Notes: generated by a model from the letters alone, not told the origin. A stretch of 64,000 bases of DNA from Amycolatopsis arida (GCF_900115565.1 NZ_FOWW01000010.1:124001-188000), one strand, 5' to 3'. Positions 43,441 through 53,407 are shown, counted from the stretch's first letter. Program-made: numbers and translations.

Positions 43441-44259
43441 GTGCCCCGCCGGACCCAGCTGCTCGCCGCCGGCGCCGCCCTCACCGCGCTGGTGGCCGCG
43501 GCGCTGCTGCTGCCCGTCCCCGGCCCCGCCGCGCTGCGGGCCTGGGCCGACGGCGCCGGCCCGGTCGCCCCGCTGCTGTTGCTGGCCGGCTACGCGGTGC
43601 TGACCGTGGCGCCGATCCCGCGGACCGTCTTCAGCCTGGCCGCCGGGCTGCTGCTCGGCAACGCGCTGGGCATCGCGGTCGCGATGACGGCCACCGCGAT
43701 CTCCGCGGCGCTCGGCTTCCTGCTCGCCCGCGCGCTCGGCCGAGACCTCGTCGCGAAGTACCTGCGGCGACCCGCGGTGCGCACGGTCGACGAGCGGCTC
43801 GCCGGCGGCGGGGCGCTCGCGGTGGCGTCGCTGCGGCTGATCCCGGTGATCCCGTTCGCGCCGCTGAGCTACTGCTGCGGGCTGTCGTCGGTACGGCCGC
43901 GGCCCTACCTCGCCGGCACGGTGGTCGGCAGCCTGCCCGGAACGGCCGCCGTGGTGCTGCTCGGTGACGCGCTCACCGGCGGCACGCCACCGGCGTTGCT
44001 GATCTGCTACGCGGCGTTCGCCCTCGCCGGCGCGGCCGGTCTGTACCGCGCCGTGCGCCCGGTCGGATCCCGCCCGGCGCGCGGGAATCCGTGCCATCAC
44101 AAGGATCGCCGGCACGGCGACCCGCGGCGGCGGCTGACGGCGACCGCGGCCCTGCGCCCGCTACACTCGGCCGCGGGCGCGCCCGGGACGCGTGCCACCA
44201 ATCCGAACTCTTGCGGACAGTTGGGCGAGGAGCAGCCGTCATCGACACCGGTCACGTGA
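43441..44259 (+). CDS. VTT-domain (TVP38/TMEM64/DedA-related) membrane protein
   Basis: A 272-residue protein with about six helices in the first 205 residues. The VTT core includes VAPIPRTVFSLAAGLLLGN, ATAISAALGFLLARALGRD and LRLIPVIPFAPLSYCCGLSS, the conserved re-entrant region. Members are lipid scramblases or transporters of undecaprenyl phosphate or phosphatidylethanolamine. The last 65 residues are hydrophilic, not family-typical, and extend over the start of the kinase gene. GTG start; another GTG three codons upstream is possible. Confidence 0.85.
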   Translation: MPRRTQLLAAGAALTALVAAALLLPVPGPAALRAWADGAGPVAPLLLLAGYAVLTVAPIPRTVFSLAAGLLLGNALGIAVAMTATAISAALGFLLARALGRDLVAKYLRRPAVRTVDERLAGGGALAVASLRLIPVIPFAPLSYCCGLSSVRPRPYLAGTVVGSLPGTAAVVLLGDALTGGTPPALLICYAAFALAGAAGLYRAVRPVGSRPARGNPCHHKDRRHGDPRRRLTATAALRPLHSAAGAPGTRATNPNSCGQLGEEQPSSTPVT

Positions 44260-45809
44260 TCGCAGGCCATTACCGCCTCGAGGAGCACATCGGCAGCGGC
44301 GCCATGGGCGTCGTGTGGCGTGCCCTGGACGAGCGCCTCGAGCGGTCGGTCGCGATCAAGCAGATCCTGACCCAGCCGGGACTGTCCGAGGCGGAGCGGC
44401 AGAACGTGCGCCAGCGGGCCATGCGCGAGGCGAAGAACGCCGCCCGCTTCCAGCACCCCAACGCGGTCGTGGTGTTCGACATCGCCGAGCACGCGGGTGA
44501 CCCGTGCCTGGTGATGGAGTACCTGCCGTCGAAGAGCCTGTCCGCGATCATCGCCGAGCGCGGCACCCTCCCGCTGGGCGAGGTGGCCGCGATCGGACAG
44601 CAGGTGGCGGCCGCGCTGGTGGCCGCGCACCGGGCGGGCATCGTGCACCGCGACGTCAAGCCGGGCAACATCCTGGTCGCCGAGAACGGCGTCGCGAAGA
44701 TCACCGACTTCGGCATCTCCCGGGCGGCGGGCGACCTCACGCTGACCCAGACCGGGCTGATCGGCGGGACACCCGCCTACCTGGCGCCGGAGCTGGCCCG
44801 CGGCTCCGACCCGGCGCCCAGCTCCGACGTGTTCGCGCTGGGCGCCACGCTCTACCACACGATCGAGGGCCAGCCGCCGTACGGCAACAACGCCAACCAG
44901 CTCGCCCTGCTCTACGCCGCCGCCAACGGCAAGATCATCCCGCCGAAGTCGGCCGGGCCGGCCACCGCGCTGCTGATGAGCCTGCTGCGCAGCGACCCCG
45001 CCGAGCGGCCGTCGATGAGCGAGGCCCGGCAGCAGCTGGCCGCGCTCGCCGGGGACAGCCCGGGCCCGTCCCCCACCCTGGTGTCCCCGCCACTGACCGG
45101 AGGCGGGCACGGCGGCCGGCAGCCGGCGGCGGTGCCGGCACCGCTCAGCAACGGCGCGGTCCGGCCGCCGTGGCAGCGCGCCGACCGGCCGGGCGCCGAC
45201 AAGCCGGGCGCGGCCACGGCTCCCCCGCCGACCTCCACGTTCGACTCGGTGCCGCCCACCTCGGGGAACACGTCGGGCGGGGGCGGCACGGGCAGACGCA
45301 AGCCCCTCGTCCTCGGCGCGATCGCCGCCGTGGTCGTCCTCGCCGCGACCCTGCTCACCATCGTGCTCGTCAACAGCGGCGGCGGTCAGGACCCCGGAGC
45401 CCAGGCCCAGCCCTCGGCTCCCACCTCCGAGCAGCCATCGTCCAGCCCGCCCGTTCCTCCGCTCGGTCAGACCAAGCACACCGGGGGCCAGTTGCAGTGG
45501 CAGACGGCCGGGCAACGAATCGAGGACTTCTACGACAACCCCGCGGGGTCGTGGAACCTCCTGACGCCCGCCGCGCAGGCACGCTTCGGCAGCCAGGAGG
45601 ACTTCCGCGAGTACTGGGCCGAGCACACCGTGCGGGGCTACCGCGGCATCCACGCGTACAAGGGCAACAACGCCGATGGCTCCGTTGACATGCAGCTCAA
45701 CGTCGACCTCGGCGAAGGACCGCAGACGGTGGTCCTCCGAGTGATCGAGTCCGGCGGCGTGCTGCTCATCGACGGGGATCCCCGACCAGGCGGCGACTCC
45801 GAAGGTTGA
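44256..45809 (+). CDS. Membrane Ser/Thr protein kinase (PknB-like)
   Basis: A 517-residue Hanks-type kinase. P-loop IGSGAMGVVW, lysine in SVAIKQIL, catalytic loop HRDVKPGNIL, DFGISRAAGDL and the activation-loop end GTPAYLAPELARG are all present, so it should be active. A Pro-rich juxtamembrane region follows, then a helix VLGAIAAVVVLAATLLTIVLV near residue 350 and a 145-residue outer domain without PASTA repeats. The start is odd: homologues begin with IDTGHVIAG, and GAGGAG (44227-44232) is ideally placed for codon 44238, which is GTC, not GTG. I therefore annotate the first canonical start, GTG 44256. Confidence 0.85.
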   Translation: MIAGHYRLEEHIGSGAMGVVWRALDERLERSVAIKQILTQPGLSEAERQNVRQRAMREAKNAARFQHPNAVVVFDIAEHAGDPCLVMEYLPSKSLSAIIAERGTLPLGEVAAIGQQVAAALVAAHRAGIVHRDVKPGNILVAENGVAKITDFGISRAAGDLTLTQTGLIGGTPAYLAPELARGSDPAPSSDVFALGATLYHTIEGQPPYGNNANQLALLYAAANGKIIPPKSAGPATALLMSLLRSDPAERPSMSEARQQLAALAGDSPGPSPTLVSPPLTGGGHGGRQPAAVPAPLSNGAVRPPWQRADRPGADKPGAATAPPPTSTFDSVPPTSGNTSGGGGTGRRKPLVLGAIAAVVVLAATLLTIVLVNSGGGQDPGAQAQPSAPTSEQPSSSPPVPPLGQTKHTGGQLQWQTAGQRIEDFYDNPAGSWNLLTPAAQARFGSQEDFREYWAEHTVRGYRGIHAYKGNNADGSVDMQLNVDLGEGPQTVVLRVIESGGVLLIDGDPRPGGDSEG

Positions 45810-45843
45810 TGCGCTACGGCCGGCCGTGGCCTACCGTTGAGCC

Positions 45844-46143
45844 ATGGTCGATAACAGGGGCCCGGTGCGGCACCCGCGGTTCGACGACGACCTGGTGGGC
45901 CTCGACCCGGACGACCCGGAGGCCCAGGCCTTCGCCGCGCACCTGGACCGGATGCAGCGTTCCGGTCCCACCTTCACCGTCGAGGCGTCCCTCGCCGGGA
46001 TCGCCGACTTCGCCGACTCCACCAACCGGACCGGTGGCCTGCGCTGGCTGGTCGCGGTCGTGGTGGTGTGCCTGATCCTGGTGGGGGTGCTGGTCTCCGC
46101 CTGGGACACCATCGGCAGGGCGCTGGAGTGGCTGGGCGGGTAA
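45844..46143 (+). CDS. Small single-helix membrane protein
   Basis: A 99-residue protein. Residues 1-60 are hydrophilic and acidic (DDDLVGLDPDDPEAQAFAAH). One membrane helix (LRWLVAVVVVCLILVGVLVS) and a short WDTIGRALEWLGG tail follow. I do not recognise the family, but it is a plausible real gene with normal codon use, 10 bp before msrB. It may be co-transcribed with the kinase upstream (34-bp gap) and could be a kinase partner; that is speculation. Confidence 0.75.
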   Translation: MVDNRGPVRHPRFDDDLVGLDPDDPEAQAFAAHLDRMQRSGPTFTVEASLAGIADFADSTNRTGGLRWLVAVVVVCLILVGVLVSAWDTIGRALEWLGG

Positions 46144-46153
46144 CCTGGCGGTG

Positions 46154-46594
46154 ATGACTCCCGACAGGAAACCCGTCATCGGCGCCACCCCCCGGGTGGT
46201 GAAGTCCGAGCAGGAGTGGCGCGCGCAGCTGTCCCCGCGGGAGTACGCGGTGCTGCGCGAGGCCGGCACCGAGCCGCCGTTCACCGGCGAGTACACCGAC
46301 ACCGAGACCACCGGCGTGTACCTGTGCCGGGCGTGCGGCGCCGAGCTGTTCCGCAGCGACACCAAGTTCGCCAGCCACTGCGGTTGGCCGTCGTTCTACG
46401 ACCCCGCCGACTCCGATGCCGTGCTGTTGCGCGAGGACCGCAGCATGGGCATGCACCGGGTCGAGGTGCTGTGCGCGTCCTGCCACAGCCACCTCGGCCA
46501 CGTCTTCACCGGCGAGGGCTACGACATCCCCACCGACCAGCGCTACTGCATCAACTCGATCGCGCTGAAGCTGGCCCCCGCGGACCAGCGGTAG
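46154..46594 (+). CDS. msrB: Peptide-methionine (R)-S-oxide reductase MsrB
   Basis: A 146-residue enzyme reducing the R-form of methionine sulfoxide. The zinc-binding CxxC pairs are CRAC and CASC; the motifs ASHCGWPSFYDP and GHVFTGEGYD are typical, and the catalytic Cys is in RYCINSIAL. No signal peptide, so cytoplasmic. ATG start; a GTG one codon earlier is possible. Confidence 0.95.
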   Translation: MTPDRKPVIGATPRVVKSEQEWRAQLSPREYAVLREAGTEPPFTGEYTDTETTGVYLCRACGAELFRSDTKFASHCGWPSFYDPADSDAVLLREDRSMGMHRVEVLCASCHSHLGHVFTGEGYDIPTDQRYCINSIALKLAPADQR

Positions 46595-46605
46595 CGGTCG
46601 ACGCA

Positions 46606-46789
46606 GTGACCGTCGATTCCGCGCACCTCGGTCTGGAACGCGCGCTGGCCCTGCTGTCCGGGCACGACACGTGGACCACCACGCCCGACGACGAGGCCGG
46701 GAGCCCGGCGATCGTGCCGACCGACGGCCCGCACGGCGTTCGCCGGCAGGCCGGAACGAGCGACCCACCGGGCTTTCACGACAGCCTGG
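46606..46789 (+). pseudogene. N-terminal fragment of a GH3 beta-glucosidase
   Basis: Starting at GTG 46606 the frame reads LALLSGHDTWTTTPDDEAG, then PAIVPTDGPHGVRRQAG, then [10 protein letters not shown]. This matches the N-terminus of GH3 beta-glucosidases (LLSG.D.W.T, SDGPHGVR, then PATCFP), but similarity stops at about residue 61, where the convergent hemQ gene begins. Full-length enzymes have about 750-800 residues. A truncated remnant left beside msrB. Assigned by eye. Confidence 0.7.
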
Positions 46790-47494
46790 CTACGGGAGGT
46801 TGGCGACCAGCTCGGCCGCCGGCACGCGGGTGCCGGTGTAGAACGGGATCTCCTCGCGGACGTGCCGGCGCGCCTCGGTGCCGCGCAGGTGCCGCATGAG
46901 GTCGACGATGCGGTGCAGCTCGTCGGCCTCGAAGGCGAGGATCCACTCGTAGTCGCCGAGGGCGAACGAGGCCACCGTGTTGGCCCGCACGTCCGGGTAG
47001 TCCCGCGCCTCCTTGCCGTGCTCGGCGAGCATCGCGCGGCGCTCCTGGTCGGGCAGCAGGTACCACTCGTAGGACCGCACGAACGGGTACACGCACACGT
47101 ACCGACGGGGCTCCTCACCGGCGAGGAACGCGGGGATGTGGCTGCGGTTGAACTCCGCCGGCCGGTGCAGCGCCACCTGGCTCCACACCGGGGTGGACAC
47201 CCGGCCCAACGGCGTCCGCCGGAAGCCGGTGTAGGCGGCCTGCACCTGCTCGACGGCCTCCGCGTGCCACCACACCATGTAGTCGGCGTCGGCGCGCAGA
47301 CCGGCGACGTCATACACGCCGCGGACCACGACGCCCTTGTCCGCCAGCCCGTCCAGGTACTCGGCCGTCTCACCGGCCGCGCGGGCGCGGTCGGCGACAT
47401 CACCGGGCAGCCGGCCCGGCTCGACCCGGAACACCGACCAGGCGGTGTAACGGATGGTCTCGTTGAGCTCTGCGTAGTTCAGCCTCGCCATGCG
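46790..47494 (-). CDS. hemQ: Coproheme decarboxylase HemQ (chlorite dismutase family)
   Basis: A 234-residue heme-synthesis enzyme that converts iron coproporphyrin to heme b by two oxidative decarboxylations in the coproporphyrin-dependent route of Gram-positive bacteria. Motifs: [15 protein letters not shown] at the start, [16 protein letters not shown] near 68, [16 protein letters not shown] near 130 and [20 protein letters not shown] near 160, with the heme-ligand His in EHG. Last gene of hemE-hemY-hemQ. Confidence 0.95.
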   Translation of the reverse strand, partial: RMARLNYAELNETIRYTAWSVFRVEPGRLPGDVADRARAAGETAEYLDGLADKGVVVRGVYDVAGLRADADYMVWWHAEAVEQVQAAYTGFRRTPLGRVSTPVWSQVALHRPAEFNRSHIPAFLAGEEPRRYVCVYPFVRSYEWYLLPDQERRAMLAEHGKEARDYPDVRANTVASFALGDYEWILAFEADELHRIVDLMRHLRGTEARRHVREEIPFYTGTRVPAAELVANLP

Positions 47495-47517
47495 CCCATC
47501 GTCCCACCACGCCCGGC

Positions 47518-48960
47518 TCAGCCGGCGGCGAGGCCACCGCCGGCACCGCCACCGACACCGGCGGCGAGCGCGCGGGCGGCGGCCTCGGCGGTGGCGACGC
47601 ACGCGGCGATGCCCACGCCGTGCAGGCTCGCCCCGGCGACGGCCAGCCCGGGCACCTCGGCGACGGCGCGCTCCACGCGGGCCACCCGCTCCCGGTGCCC
47701 GACGCCGTACTGAGGCAGCCCGCCACCCCACCGCACCACCCGGCTCGCCACCGGCTCGGCGGCGACCCCGGTGAGCTCGGCCAGGTCGGCCCGCACCCGC
47801 CGGACCAGCTCGGCGTCGGTGGGGCGCACCGCGTCCGGCTCGCCGAACCGACCGACCGACCCGCGGACCAGGACCGGCGCGGCGGGGTCCGCGAGGTGGG
47901 CCCACTTGCGGCTGGAGAAGGTGAACGCCTTGGCGGCGAAGGGCGTGCCGTCGGCGTGCCGCTCCCCCGCCGCGACGAGCACCCCGGACGCCTCCGGCAG
48001 CGGAGTGCCGGGGGGCAGGGCCAGCGCCACCACCGCCATCGACGCCAGCTCGATCTCGCCGAGCGCGGCGGACGCGGCCGGCACCGGCTCGGCGAGCAGC
48101 CTGCGCGCCGCCGGCGCGGGCACCGCGAGCAGCACCGCGTCGGCGTCCAGCTCGGCCGCCCCCTCGGGGGCGTGGCCGGGCGCGGCGGCGCCGAACACCA
48201 GCCGCCACCCACCCGGCCGGCGGCGCAGCGCGCGCACCGGCACCCCCTGGCGCGGCCGCGCGCCGGCCCGCTCGGTCAGCCGGTCCACCAGCGCGCGCAG
48301 GCCACCGGTGAGCGTGGCGAACACCGGCGCCGATGATCCAGTCGCCGGGCGCACCGCGGCGGCCGCGGCGGTGAGCGAGCCGGCGCCCGCGTCGACGGCG
48401 GCGGCCAGCGCGGGCAACGTCGCGCGCAGCCCGAGGGAGTCGGCGCCGCCCGCGTAGACGCCACCGAGCAGCGGGTCCACCAGCCGGTCCACCAGCTCGT
48501 CGCCGAACCTGGCACGCAACAGCGGGCCGAGCGCGACGTCGCCGGTCGGCAGGGCCAGCGGCAGGTTCGGCTCGACGGCCACCGCGCGCCGCCCCGCCGG
48601 CGACAGCACGGCGTCCACGGCACCCCGCGCGGCCGGCACCCCCATCACCGTGTCCCGGGGCAGCTCGCGGGTGACACCGCCGGCGCGAATCCGCGGCCGC
48701 GCGGGGGTGGGGTGGGTGAGCGCCGCACCGAGGCCCAGCTCCTCGGCCAACCGCACGGCCTCGGGCCGGCGGGCGAGGAACGCCTCGGCGCCCACGTCGT
48801 AGTGCCACCCGGCGAGCTCGACGGTGCGCAGCTTCCCGCCGAGCGTCCCGGTGGCCTCGCAGAGGAGGAGTTCGACGCGGTCGCCGAGCAGCGTGCGCAA
48901 CCGGTAGGCGGCGGTGAGGCCGGCGATCCCGCCGCCCACGACGGCGACGGTCCCGCTCAC
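47518..48960 (-). CDS. hemY: Coproporphyrinogen III / protoporphyrinogen oxidase (HemY/CgoX type)
   Basis: A 480-residue FAD enzyme. The FAD-binding fold [20 protein letters not shown] (residues 5-24) and [22 protein letters not shown] near 43 are typical, as are [21 protein letters not shown] near 165 and the late [20 protein letters not shown]. In organisms with HemQ it makes coproporphyrin III. GTG start in an overlap with the hemE stop; 23 bp before hemQ. Also named hemG or cgoX in other lists. Confidence 0.94.
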   Translation of the reverse strand: MSGTVAVVGGGIAGLTAAYRLRTLLGDRVELLLCEATGTLGGKLRTVELAGWHYDVGAEAFLARRPEAVRLAEELGLGAALTHPTPARPRIRAGGVTRELPRDTVMGVPAARGAVDAVLSPAGRRAVAVEPNLPLALPTGDVALGPLLRARFGDELVDRLVDPLLGGVYAGGADSLGLRATLPALAAAVDAGAGSLTAAAAAVRPATGSSAPVFATLTGGLRALVDRLTERAGARPRQGVPVRALRRRPGGWRLVFGAAAPGHAPEGAAELDADAVLLAVPAPAARRLLAEPVPAASAALGEIELASMAVVALALPPGTPLPEASGVLVAAGERHADGTPFAAKAFTFSSRKWAHLADPAAPVLVRGSVGRFGEPDAVRPTDAELVRRVRADLAELTGVAAEPVASRVVRWGGGLPQYGVGHRERVARVERAVAEVPGLAVAGASLHGVGIAACVATAEAAARALAAGVGGGAGGGLAAG

Positions 48961-50039
48961 AGCGTGTGGACCAGCTCGACGAGCCGGGTGAGCACGGCCG
49001 GGTCGGTCTCCGGCAGCACGCCGTGGCCGAGGTTGAAGATGTGCCCGCCGGCGGCCCTGCCCTCGGCGGCGATCCGCCGGGCCTGCGCCTCGACCACCGG
49101 CCACGGGGCCAGCAGCAGGGCCGGGTCGAGGTTGCCCTGCACCACCGGTGGCGGCCCGCCCAACCGGCGCACGGCCTCGTCCAGCGGGACCCGCCAGTCC
49201 ACCCCGACGACGTCGGCGCCCGCGTCGCGCATCGCGCCGAGCAGCTCACCGGTGCCGACCCCGAAGTGGATCCTCGGCACCCCGGCGTCGGCCAGCCCGC
49301 CGAGCACCTTGGCCGAGTGCGGCAGCACGAACTCGCGGTAGTCCCGCTCGGACAGCGCGCCGGCCCAGGAGTCGAACAGCTGCACCGCGTCGACCCCGGC
49401 GTCGAGCTGGGTGCGCAGGAAGGTCAGCGCGATGTCGGCCAGCCGGTCGGCCAGCCGGTGCCACAACGCGGGCTCGGCGTGCATCAACGCCTTGGTGTGC
49501 TCGTGGTGCCGACTCGGGCCGCCCTCGATCAGGTAGGAGGCCAGCGTGAACGGCGCGCCGGCGAAGCCGATCAGCGGGGTGACGTCCAGCGCGTCGACCA
49601 GCAGCCGCACCCCGTCGGCCACCGGATTGACCTGGTCCGGCTCGAGCGCGGGCAGCGCCGCGACGTCCGCCGCCGACCGCACCGGCCGGGCGACCACCGG
49701 GCCGGTGCCGGCGACGATGTCGATGCCGACGCCGGCGGCGCGCAGCGGCACCACGATGTCACTGAACAGGATGGCGGCGTCGACCCCGTGCCGGCGTACC
49801 GGCTGCAGGGTGATCTCGGTGAGCAGCTCCGGGTCGAAGCAGGCGCGCAGCATCGACACGTCGGCGCGCAGCGCCCGATACTCCGGCAGCGACCGGCCCG
49901 CCTGCCGCATGAACCACACGGGCAGGTGCGCGGGGCGGCCGCCGCGGGCGGCGACGAGGAACGGGGCGTCGGCGAGGTCCCGGCGCGCCGCCGGGGGCTG
50001 GGAGCGCTCCGTCTGCTCGGACTGCGAAGGGAGAGGCAT
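48957..50039 (-). CDS. hemE: Uroporphyrinogen decarboxylase
   Basis: A 360-residue enzyme that decarboxylates uroporphyrinogen III to coproporphyrinogen III. Motifs: [19 protein letters not shown] (residues 40-58, substrate Arg residues), [20 protein letters not shown] with the catalytic Asp, [17 protein letters not shown] and [15 protein letters not shown] near the end. The ATG lies 98 bp from the divergent DUF3000 gene. First gene of the heme operon; its stop overlaps hemY. Confidence 0.96.
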   Translation of the reverse strand: MPLPSQSEQTERSQPPAARRDLADAPFLVAARGGRPAHLPVWFMRQAGRSLPEYRALRADVSMLRACFDPELLTEITLQPVRRHGVDAAILFSDIVVPLRAAGVGIDIVAGTGPVVARPVRSAADVAALPALEPDQVNPVADGVRLLVDALDVTPLIGFAGAPFTLASYLIEGGPSRHHEHTKALMHAEPALWHRLADRLADIALTFLRTQLDAGVDAVQLFDSWAGALSERDYREFVLPHSAKVLGGLADAGVPRIHFGVGTGELLGAMRDAGADVVGVDWRVPLDEAVRRLGGPPPVVQGNLDPALLLAPWPVVEAQARRIAAEGRAAGGHIFNLGHGVLPETDPAVLTRLVELVHTL

Positions 50040-50136
50040 CGGGATTATCGTCCCACGGGCAGACATGGGACGTTCGGGGCGGCTCGCTCGGCGTGCCTGC
50101 GCCCCACCCGGGCGCTCGGCGCCGTATGGTCGGGCG

Positions 50137-50700
50137 GTGACCGCCAAGACGCAAGCGCCCGAGTTGTTCCGCGAGGCCGTCGCGGCGCTGCGCTCGGTGC
50201 GGCCCCGGCCCGAGGTGACCCTGGAGCCGATCCGCCCGCCGCAGCGGCTGGCGCCCTGGTCCTACGCGCTCGCCGGCGAGGTCACCGGACCCGCGGACGT
50301 GCTCGCGTCCGGCCGGCTGGTCCTGCTGCACGACCCGGACGGCCAGGAGTCGTGGAACGGGGTGCTCCGCCTCGTCGTGTACGTGCGCGCGGAGCTCGAC
50401 CGGGAGCTGGCCACCGACCCGTTCCTGCCGGCCGTGGGCTGGTCGTGGCTGACCGAGGCGCTGGAGAACTCCGAGGCGACCTGGACCGCGCTCGGCGGCA
50501 CGGTCACCGAGACCTCCTCCGCGCGGTTCGGCGACATCGCCGGGCCGGCCCGCACCGACGACCTCGAGGTGCGGGCGTCGTGGACGCCGACAAACGCCGA
50601 CCTGGGGCCGCACGGCGCCGCGTTCTGCCAGCTGCTGGCGAGTATGGTGGGGCTGCCGCCCGTGGGCGTGACGATGTTCGGCCAGCGCCAGTCCTCCTGA
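50137..50700 (+). CDS. DUF3000 domain protein
   Basis: A 187-residue protein found almost only in actinomycetes, usually beside hemE and RNase D. Conserved stretches: [40 protein letters not shown] and [20 protein letters not shown]. No catalytic motif is recognised. GTG start. Confidence 0.9.
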   Translation: MTAKTQAPELFREAVAALRSVRPRPEVTLEPIRPPQRLAPWSYALAGEVTGPADVLASGRLVLLHDPDGQESWNGVLRLVVYVRAELDRELATDPFLPAVGWSWLTEALENSEATWTALGGTVTETSSARFGDIAGPARTDDLEVRASWTPTNADLGPHGAAFCQLLASMVGLPPVGVTMFGQRQSS

Positions 50701-51108
50701 GCCCGCTCCCGCCGAGCCGCTCCCCGTCGCGACGGCGGTCACCCGGGTGAGACGACCCGGAGCACGACTCGGCGACCGCCTCGACGACCGTCCGTGCCCG
50801 GCTCCCGGTGCCCGCCGGGCCCGGTGCACACGCCGTCTGCACGCGCTGAGCGGTGCCGGTAATCCTTCTTCATCGTGCTCCCAGCGCAATACGTTAGCCA
50901 CTCGGCGTGTTGTCGCCCGATCGTGCTACGTCGGGGCCTGAAGTCACCAACAGATCCAGATCCATACCCGTTAGAACCCCCCGCTGACCCACTCGTGCGG
51001 CTAGAGTGCTTCCGACGACACCACTTTCGGTCTAAAGCTGGCGCGGCTGATCGGCCGAAAGTCCCGGTGCCGGTCGGGGGGCACGACCGACTCCAGGGAG
51101 GTAGTGAC
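50701..51108. other. 408-bp intergenic region upstream of the response regulator
   Basis: No gene recognised. It should hold the promoter of the response regulator gene, whose GTG follows GGGAGG. From 50850 the sequence is less GC-rich (CAATACGTTAGCCA, CATACCCGTTAGAAC), as in promoter regions, but I cannot fix -35 and -10 boxes. Confidence 0.5.
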
Positions 51109-51825
51109 GTGGCTGCCGTCGGCTTATCTCAGGCCGTCCGATCCACGCCAGCCGGCGCATTGCCGGCGAGCATGGTTCCGCATCCGCGGGAAGAGCTGTT
51201 TTCCGTGTTGGTGGTCGACGACCACCCGCTGCTGAGGGAGGCAATCGCCGCACGACTCGCACAGATGGGCGCGGGCACCGTCCACGAGGCCGCCACGGTG
51301 GCCGAGGCGAGGGCGAGGGCGTCGGCCACCGGGCCGTGCGACCTCGCGATCCTCGACCTCGGGTTGCCCGACGGCAGTGGCATCGAGCTGGTTACGGAGC
51401 TCCGTAGCAGCGGCTGGCCACGTGTGGTGGTGCTCGCGTCGTCCGACGATCCGTACGCGGTGCGCTCGGCGTTCCAGGCGGGCGCGCAGGCGTACCTGTT
51501 GAAGTCCGCGTCGCCGGTGGTGGTCACCGACGGCGTCCGCAGGGTGCTCGAGGGCGGCGTGTACGCCGACCCGAGCGTGGCACCCGTGTTGGCCACCGGC
51601 ACCAGGGTCGCCGGCACCGACAACACGCCGCGCGAGCTGTCCGCGCGGGAGGTCGAGGTGCTGCAGCTGGTCGCCGACGGCCAGTCCAACAAGGAGATCG
51701 GTGAGGAGCTGAGCCTGTCCGCGCTCACGGTGAAGTCACACCTGTCGCGGATCGGGCGCAAGCTCGGCACCGGCGACCGGGCGCAGATGGTCGCACTGGC
51801 CATGCGTGCCGGCGTCATCCGCTGA
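51109..51825 (+). CDS. NarL/LuxR-type response regulator
   Basis: A 238-residue protein. Receiver domain: VLVVDDHPLLREAIA near residue 33, phosphoacceptor Asp in LAILDLGLPDGSG, lysine in AYLLKSASPVVV. C-terminal LuxR helix-turn-helix: LSAREVEVLQLVADGQSNKE and LSLSALTVKSHLSRIGRKLG. No sensor kinase gene stands nearby, so it is an orphan. I chose GTG 51109 because GGGAGG stands eight bases upstream. Confidence 0.92.
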   Translation: MAAVGLSQAVRSTPAGALPASMVPHPREELFSVLVVDDHPLLREAIAARLAQMGAGTVHEAATVAEARARASATGPCDLAILDLGLPDGSGIELVTELRSSGWPRVVVLASSDDPYAVRSAFQAGAQAYLLKSASPVVVTDGVRRVLEGGVYADPSVAPVLATGTRVAGTDNTPRELSAREVEVLQLVADGQSNKEIGEELSLSALTVKSHLSRIGRKLGTGDRAQMVALAMRAGVIR

Positions 51826-51999
51826 ACCGACGGCCCTGCGGGGCGGGCGACCAGGCGCGGCACGCCCGTCCCGTAGGGTCATGGTTCGATCCCTCGATCG
51901 AGGGTTCGGTGCGGGACGGCCTCATCAGGGCACGGCGATCACGAGCGACAGCGGTACGGCAGCGGCAGGACAGCGGTAGAGGGCAGCGGTAAAGACACA

Positions 52000-53241
52000 G
52001 TGGAGAACGCGGCATCCGGTTCCGAGGCGGCGGAGGAGTCCGCGCCCATCCCACTGACCGAGCCGACCGAGGGCACTCCCCCGGTCGTCACCGACCCCGC
52101 CACGCTGCGGGCGGCGTGCGCGCGGCTGGCCGCCGGCACCGGCGCGGTCGCGGTGGACACCGAGCGCGCGTCCGGCTACCGGTACTGGCCGAAGGCGTAC
52201 CTGGTGCAGCTGCGCCGGGAGAGCGCGGGCAGCGTCCTCGTCGACCCCGTCGCGCTGGACGGCGACCTGTCACCGCTGGTCGAGGTGATCAACGGCGAGG
52301 AGTGGGTGCTGCACGCGGCGTCGCAGGACCTGCCCTGCCTTGCCGAGCTCGACCTGCGGCCGGCGCGGCTGTTCGACACCGAGCTGGCCGGGCGGCTCGC
52401 CGGGTTCGAGCGGGTGGCGCTGGGCACGCTCGTCGAGCAGTTGCTGGGCTACCGGCTGGAGAAGGGCCACAGCGCGGTGGACTGGTCCACCCGGCCGTTG
52501 CCCGAGCCGTGGCTGAACTACGCGGCGCTGGACGTCGAGCTGCTGATCCCGTTGCGCGAGAAGTTGGAGGCCGAGCTGTCCGCGCAGGGCAAGCTCGAGT
52601 GGGCCTACCAGGAGTTCGAGGCGGTGCGGACCGCGCCGCCGGCGGCGCCGCGCAGTGAGCCGTGGCGGCGGACCTCGGGCATCCACAAGATCCGCAGCCC
52701 GCGGAAGCTGGCGGCGGTGCGGGCGCTGTGGGAGGCGCGGGACGAGCTGGCCCGCAAGCGGGACCGAGCGCCGAGCCGCATCCTGCCGGACAGCGCGATC
52801 ATCAGCGCGGTGCTCGCCGACGCGCGCACCGCGGCCGACCTGCAGGCACTGCCGGTCTTCGGCGGGCGGGTGCAGCGCCGGTACTCCAGCCACTGGCTGC
52901 GGCGGCTGCAGGCCGCGCGGGTGCTGCCGGAGTCGGAGCTGCCGGCGCCGGCGGGACCACCCGAGGGCCCGCCCCCGGTGAATCGGTGGGCGGACAAGGA
53001 TCCGGACGCCGCGGCCCGGCTGGCGGCCGCCAGGACGGAGCTGACCTCGCTCGCCGAGCACCACCGGCTGCCGGTGGAGAACCTGCTGCTGCCCGACCTC
53101 GTACGCCGCACGTGCTGGCAGCCGCCGGAGGATCGTTCCCCCGAGGGCGTGGCCGAGACGCTGCGCGCCGGCGGCGCCCGACCGTGGCAGGTCGAGCTGA
53201 CCGCCGAGTCGCTCAGCCGCGCCCTCCACGCCACCGCCTGA
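52000..53241 (+). CDS. rnd: Ribonuclease D-like 3'-5' exonuclease
   Basis: A 413-residue DEDD-family exoribonuclease. The exonuclease domain has AVAVDTERASGYRYWPKAYL near residue 48 (first Asp/Glu pair), EWVLHAASQDLPCLAELDL near 102 and LNYAALDVELLIPLRE near 170. An HRDC domain follows near 225-300 (SPRKLAAVRALWEARDELAR). Processes tRNA and other stable RNA 3' ends. GTG start; the gap upstream (51826-51999) has a purine-rich repetitive CAGCGG tract but no gene. Confidence 0.93.
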   Translation: MENAASGSEAAEESAPIPLTEPTEGTPPVVTDPATLRAACARLAAGTGAVAVDTERASGYRYWPKAYLVQLRRESAGSVLVDPVALDGDLSPLVEVINGEEWVLHAASQDLPCLAELDLRPARLFDTELAGRLAGFERVALGTLVEQLLGYRLEKGHSAVDWSTRPLPEPWLNYAALDVELLIPLREKLEAELSAQGKLEWAYQEFEAVRTAPPAAPRSEPWRRTSGIHKIRSPRKLAAVRALWEARDELARKRDRAPSRILPDSAIISAVLADARTAADLQALPVFGGRVQRRYSSHWLRRLQAARVLPESELPAPAGPPEGPPPVNRWADKDPDAAARLAAARTELTSLAEHHRLPVENLLLPDLVRRTCWQPPEDRSPEGVAETLRAGGARPWQVELTAESLSRALHATA

Positions 53242-53359
53242 CCGCGGCTGGCCCTGACCCTGTCCGCGGCCTCCGCGGCAGTCGGCGGGCGAGGGCTGGC
53301 TGGCTTCGGTCGTGCCGCCGGCGAACAAGAGCGCGACGGTATAGGTCGTTATACGTCGG

Positions 53360-53407
53360 GAGGCCCGCCGTAGCACTAATGGGCCTCGCTTGCCACGGAT
53401 GTGCTAC
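53360..53407. terminator. Paired hairpins between convergent rnd and aldo/keto reductase genes
   Basis: GAGGCCC (53360-53366) pairs with GGGCCTC (53381-53387). GTAGCAC (53370-53376, inside that loop) pairs with GTGCTAC (53401-53407). The two stems are interleaved, so they form either alternative hairpins or a pseudoknot. No T-tract follows. Probably a bidirectional termination or 3'-end protection element. Confidence 0.5.

Noticed and set aside
49546-50700. Longer DUF3000 gene starting inside hemE
   Set aside because: The upstream part is antisense to hemE and lacks coding character; GTG 50137 gives the family length.
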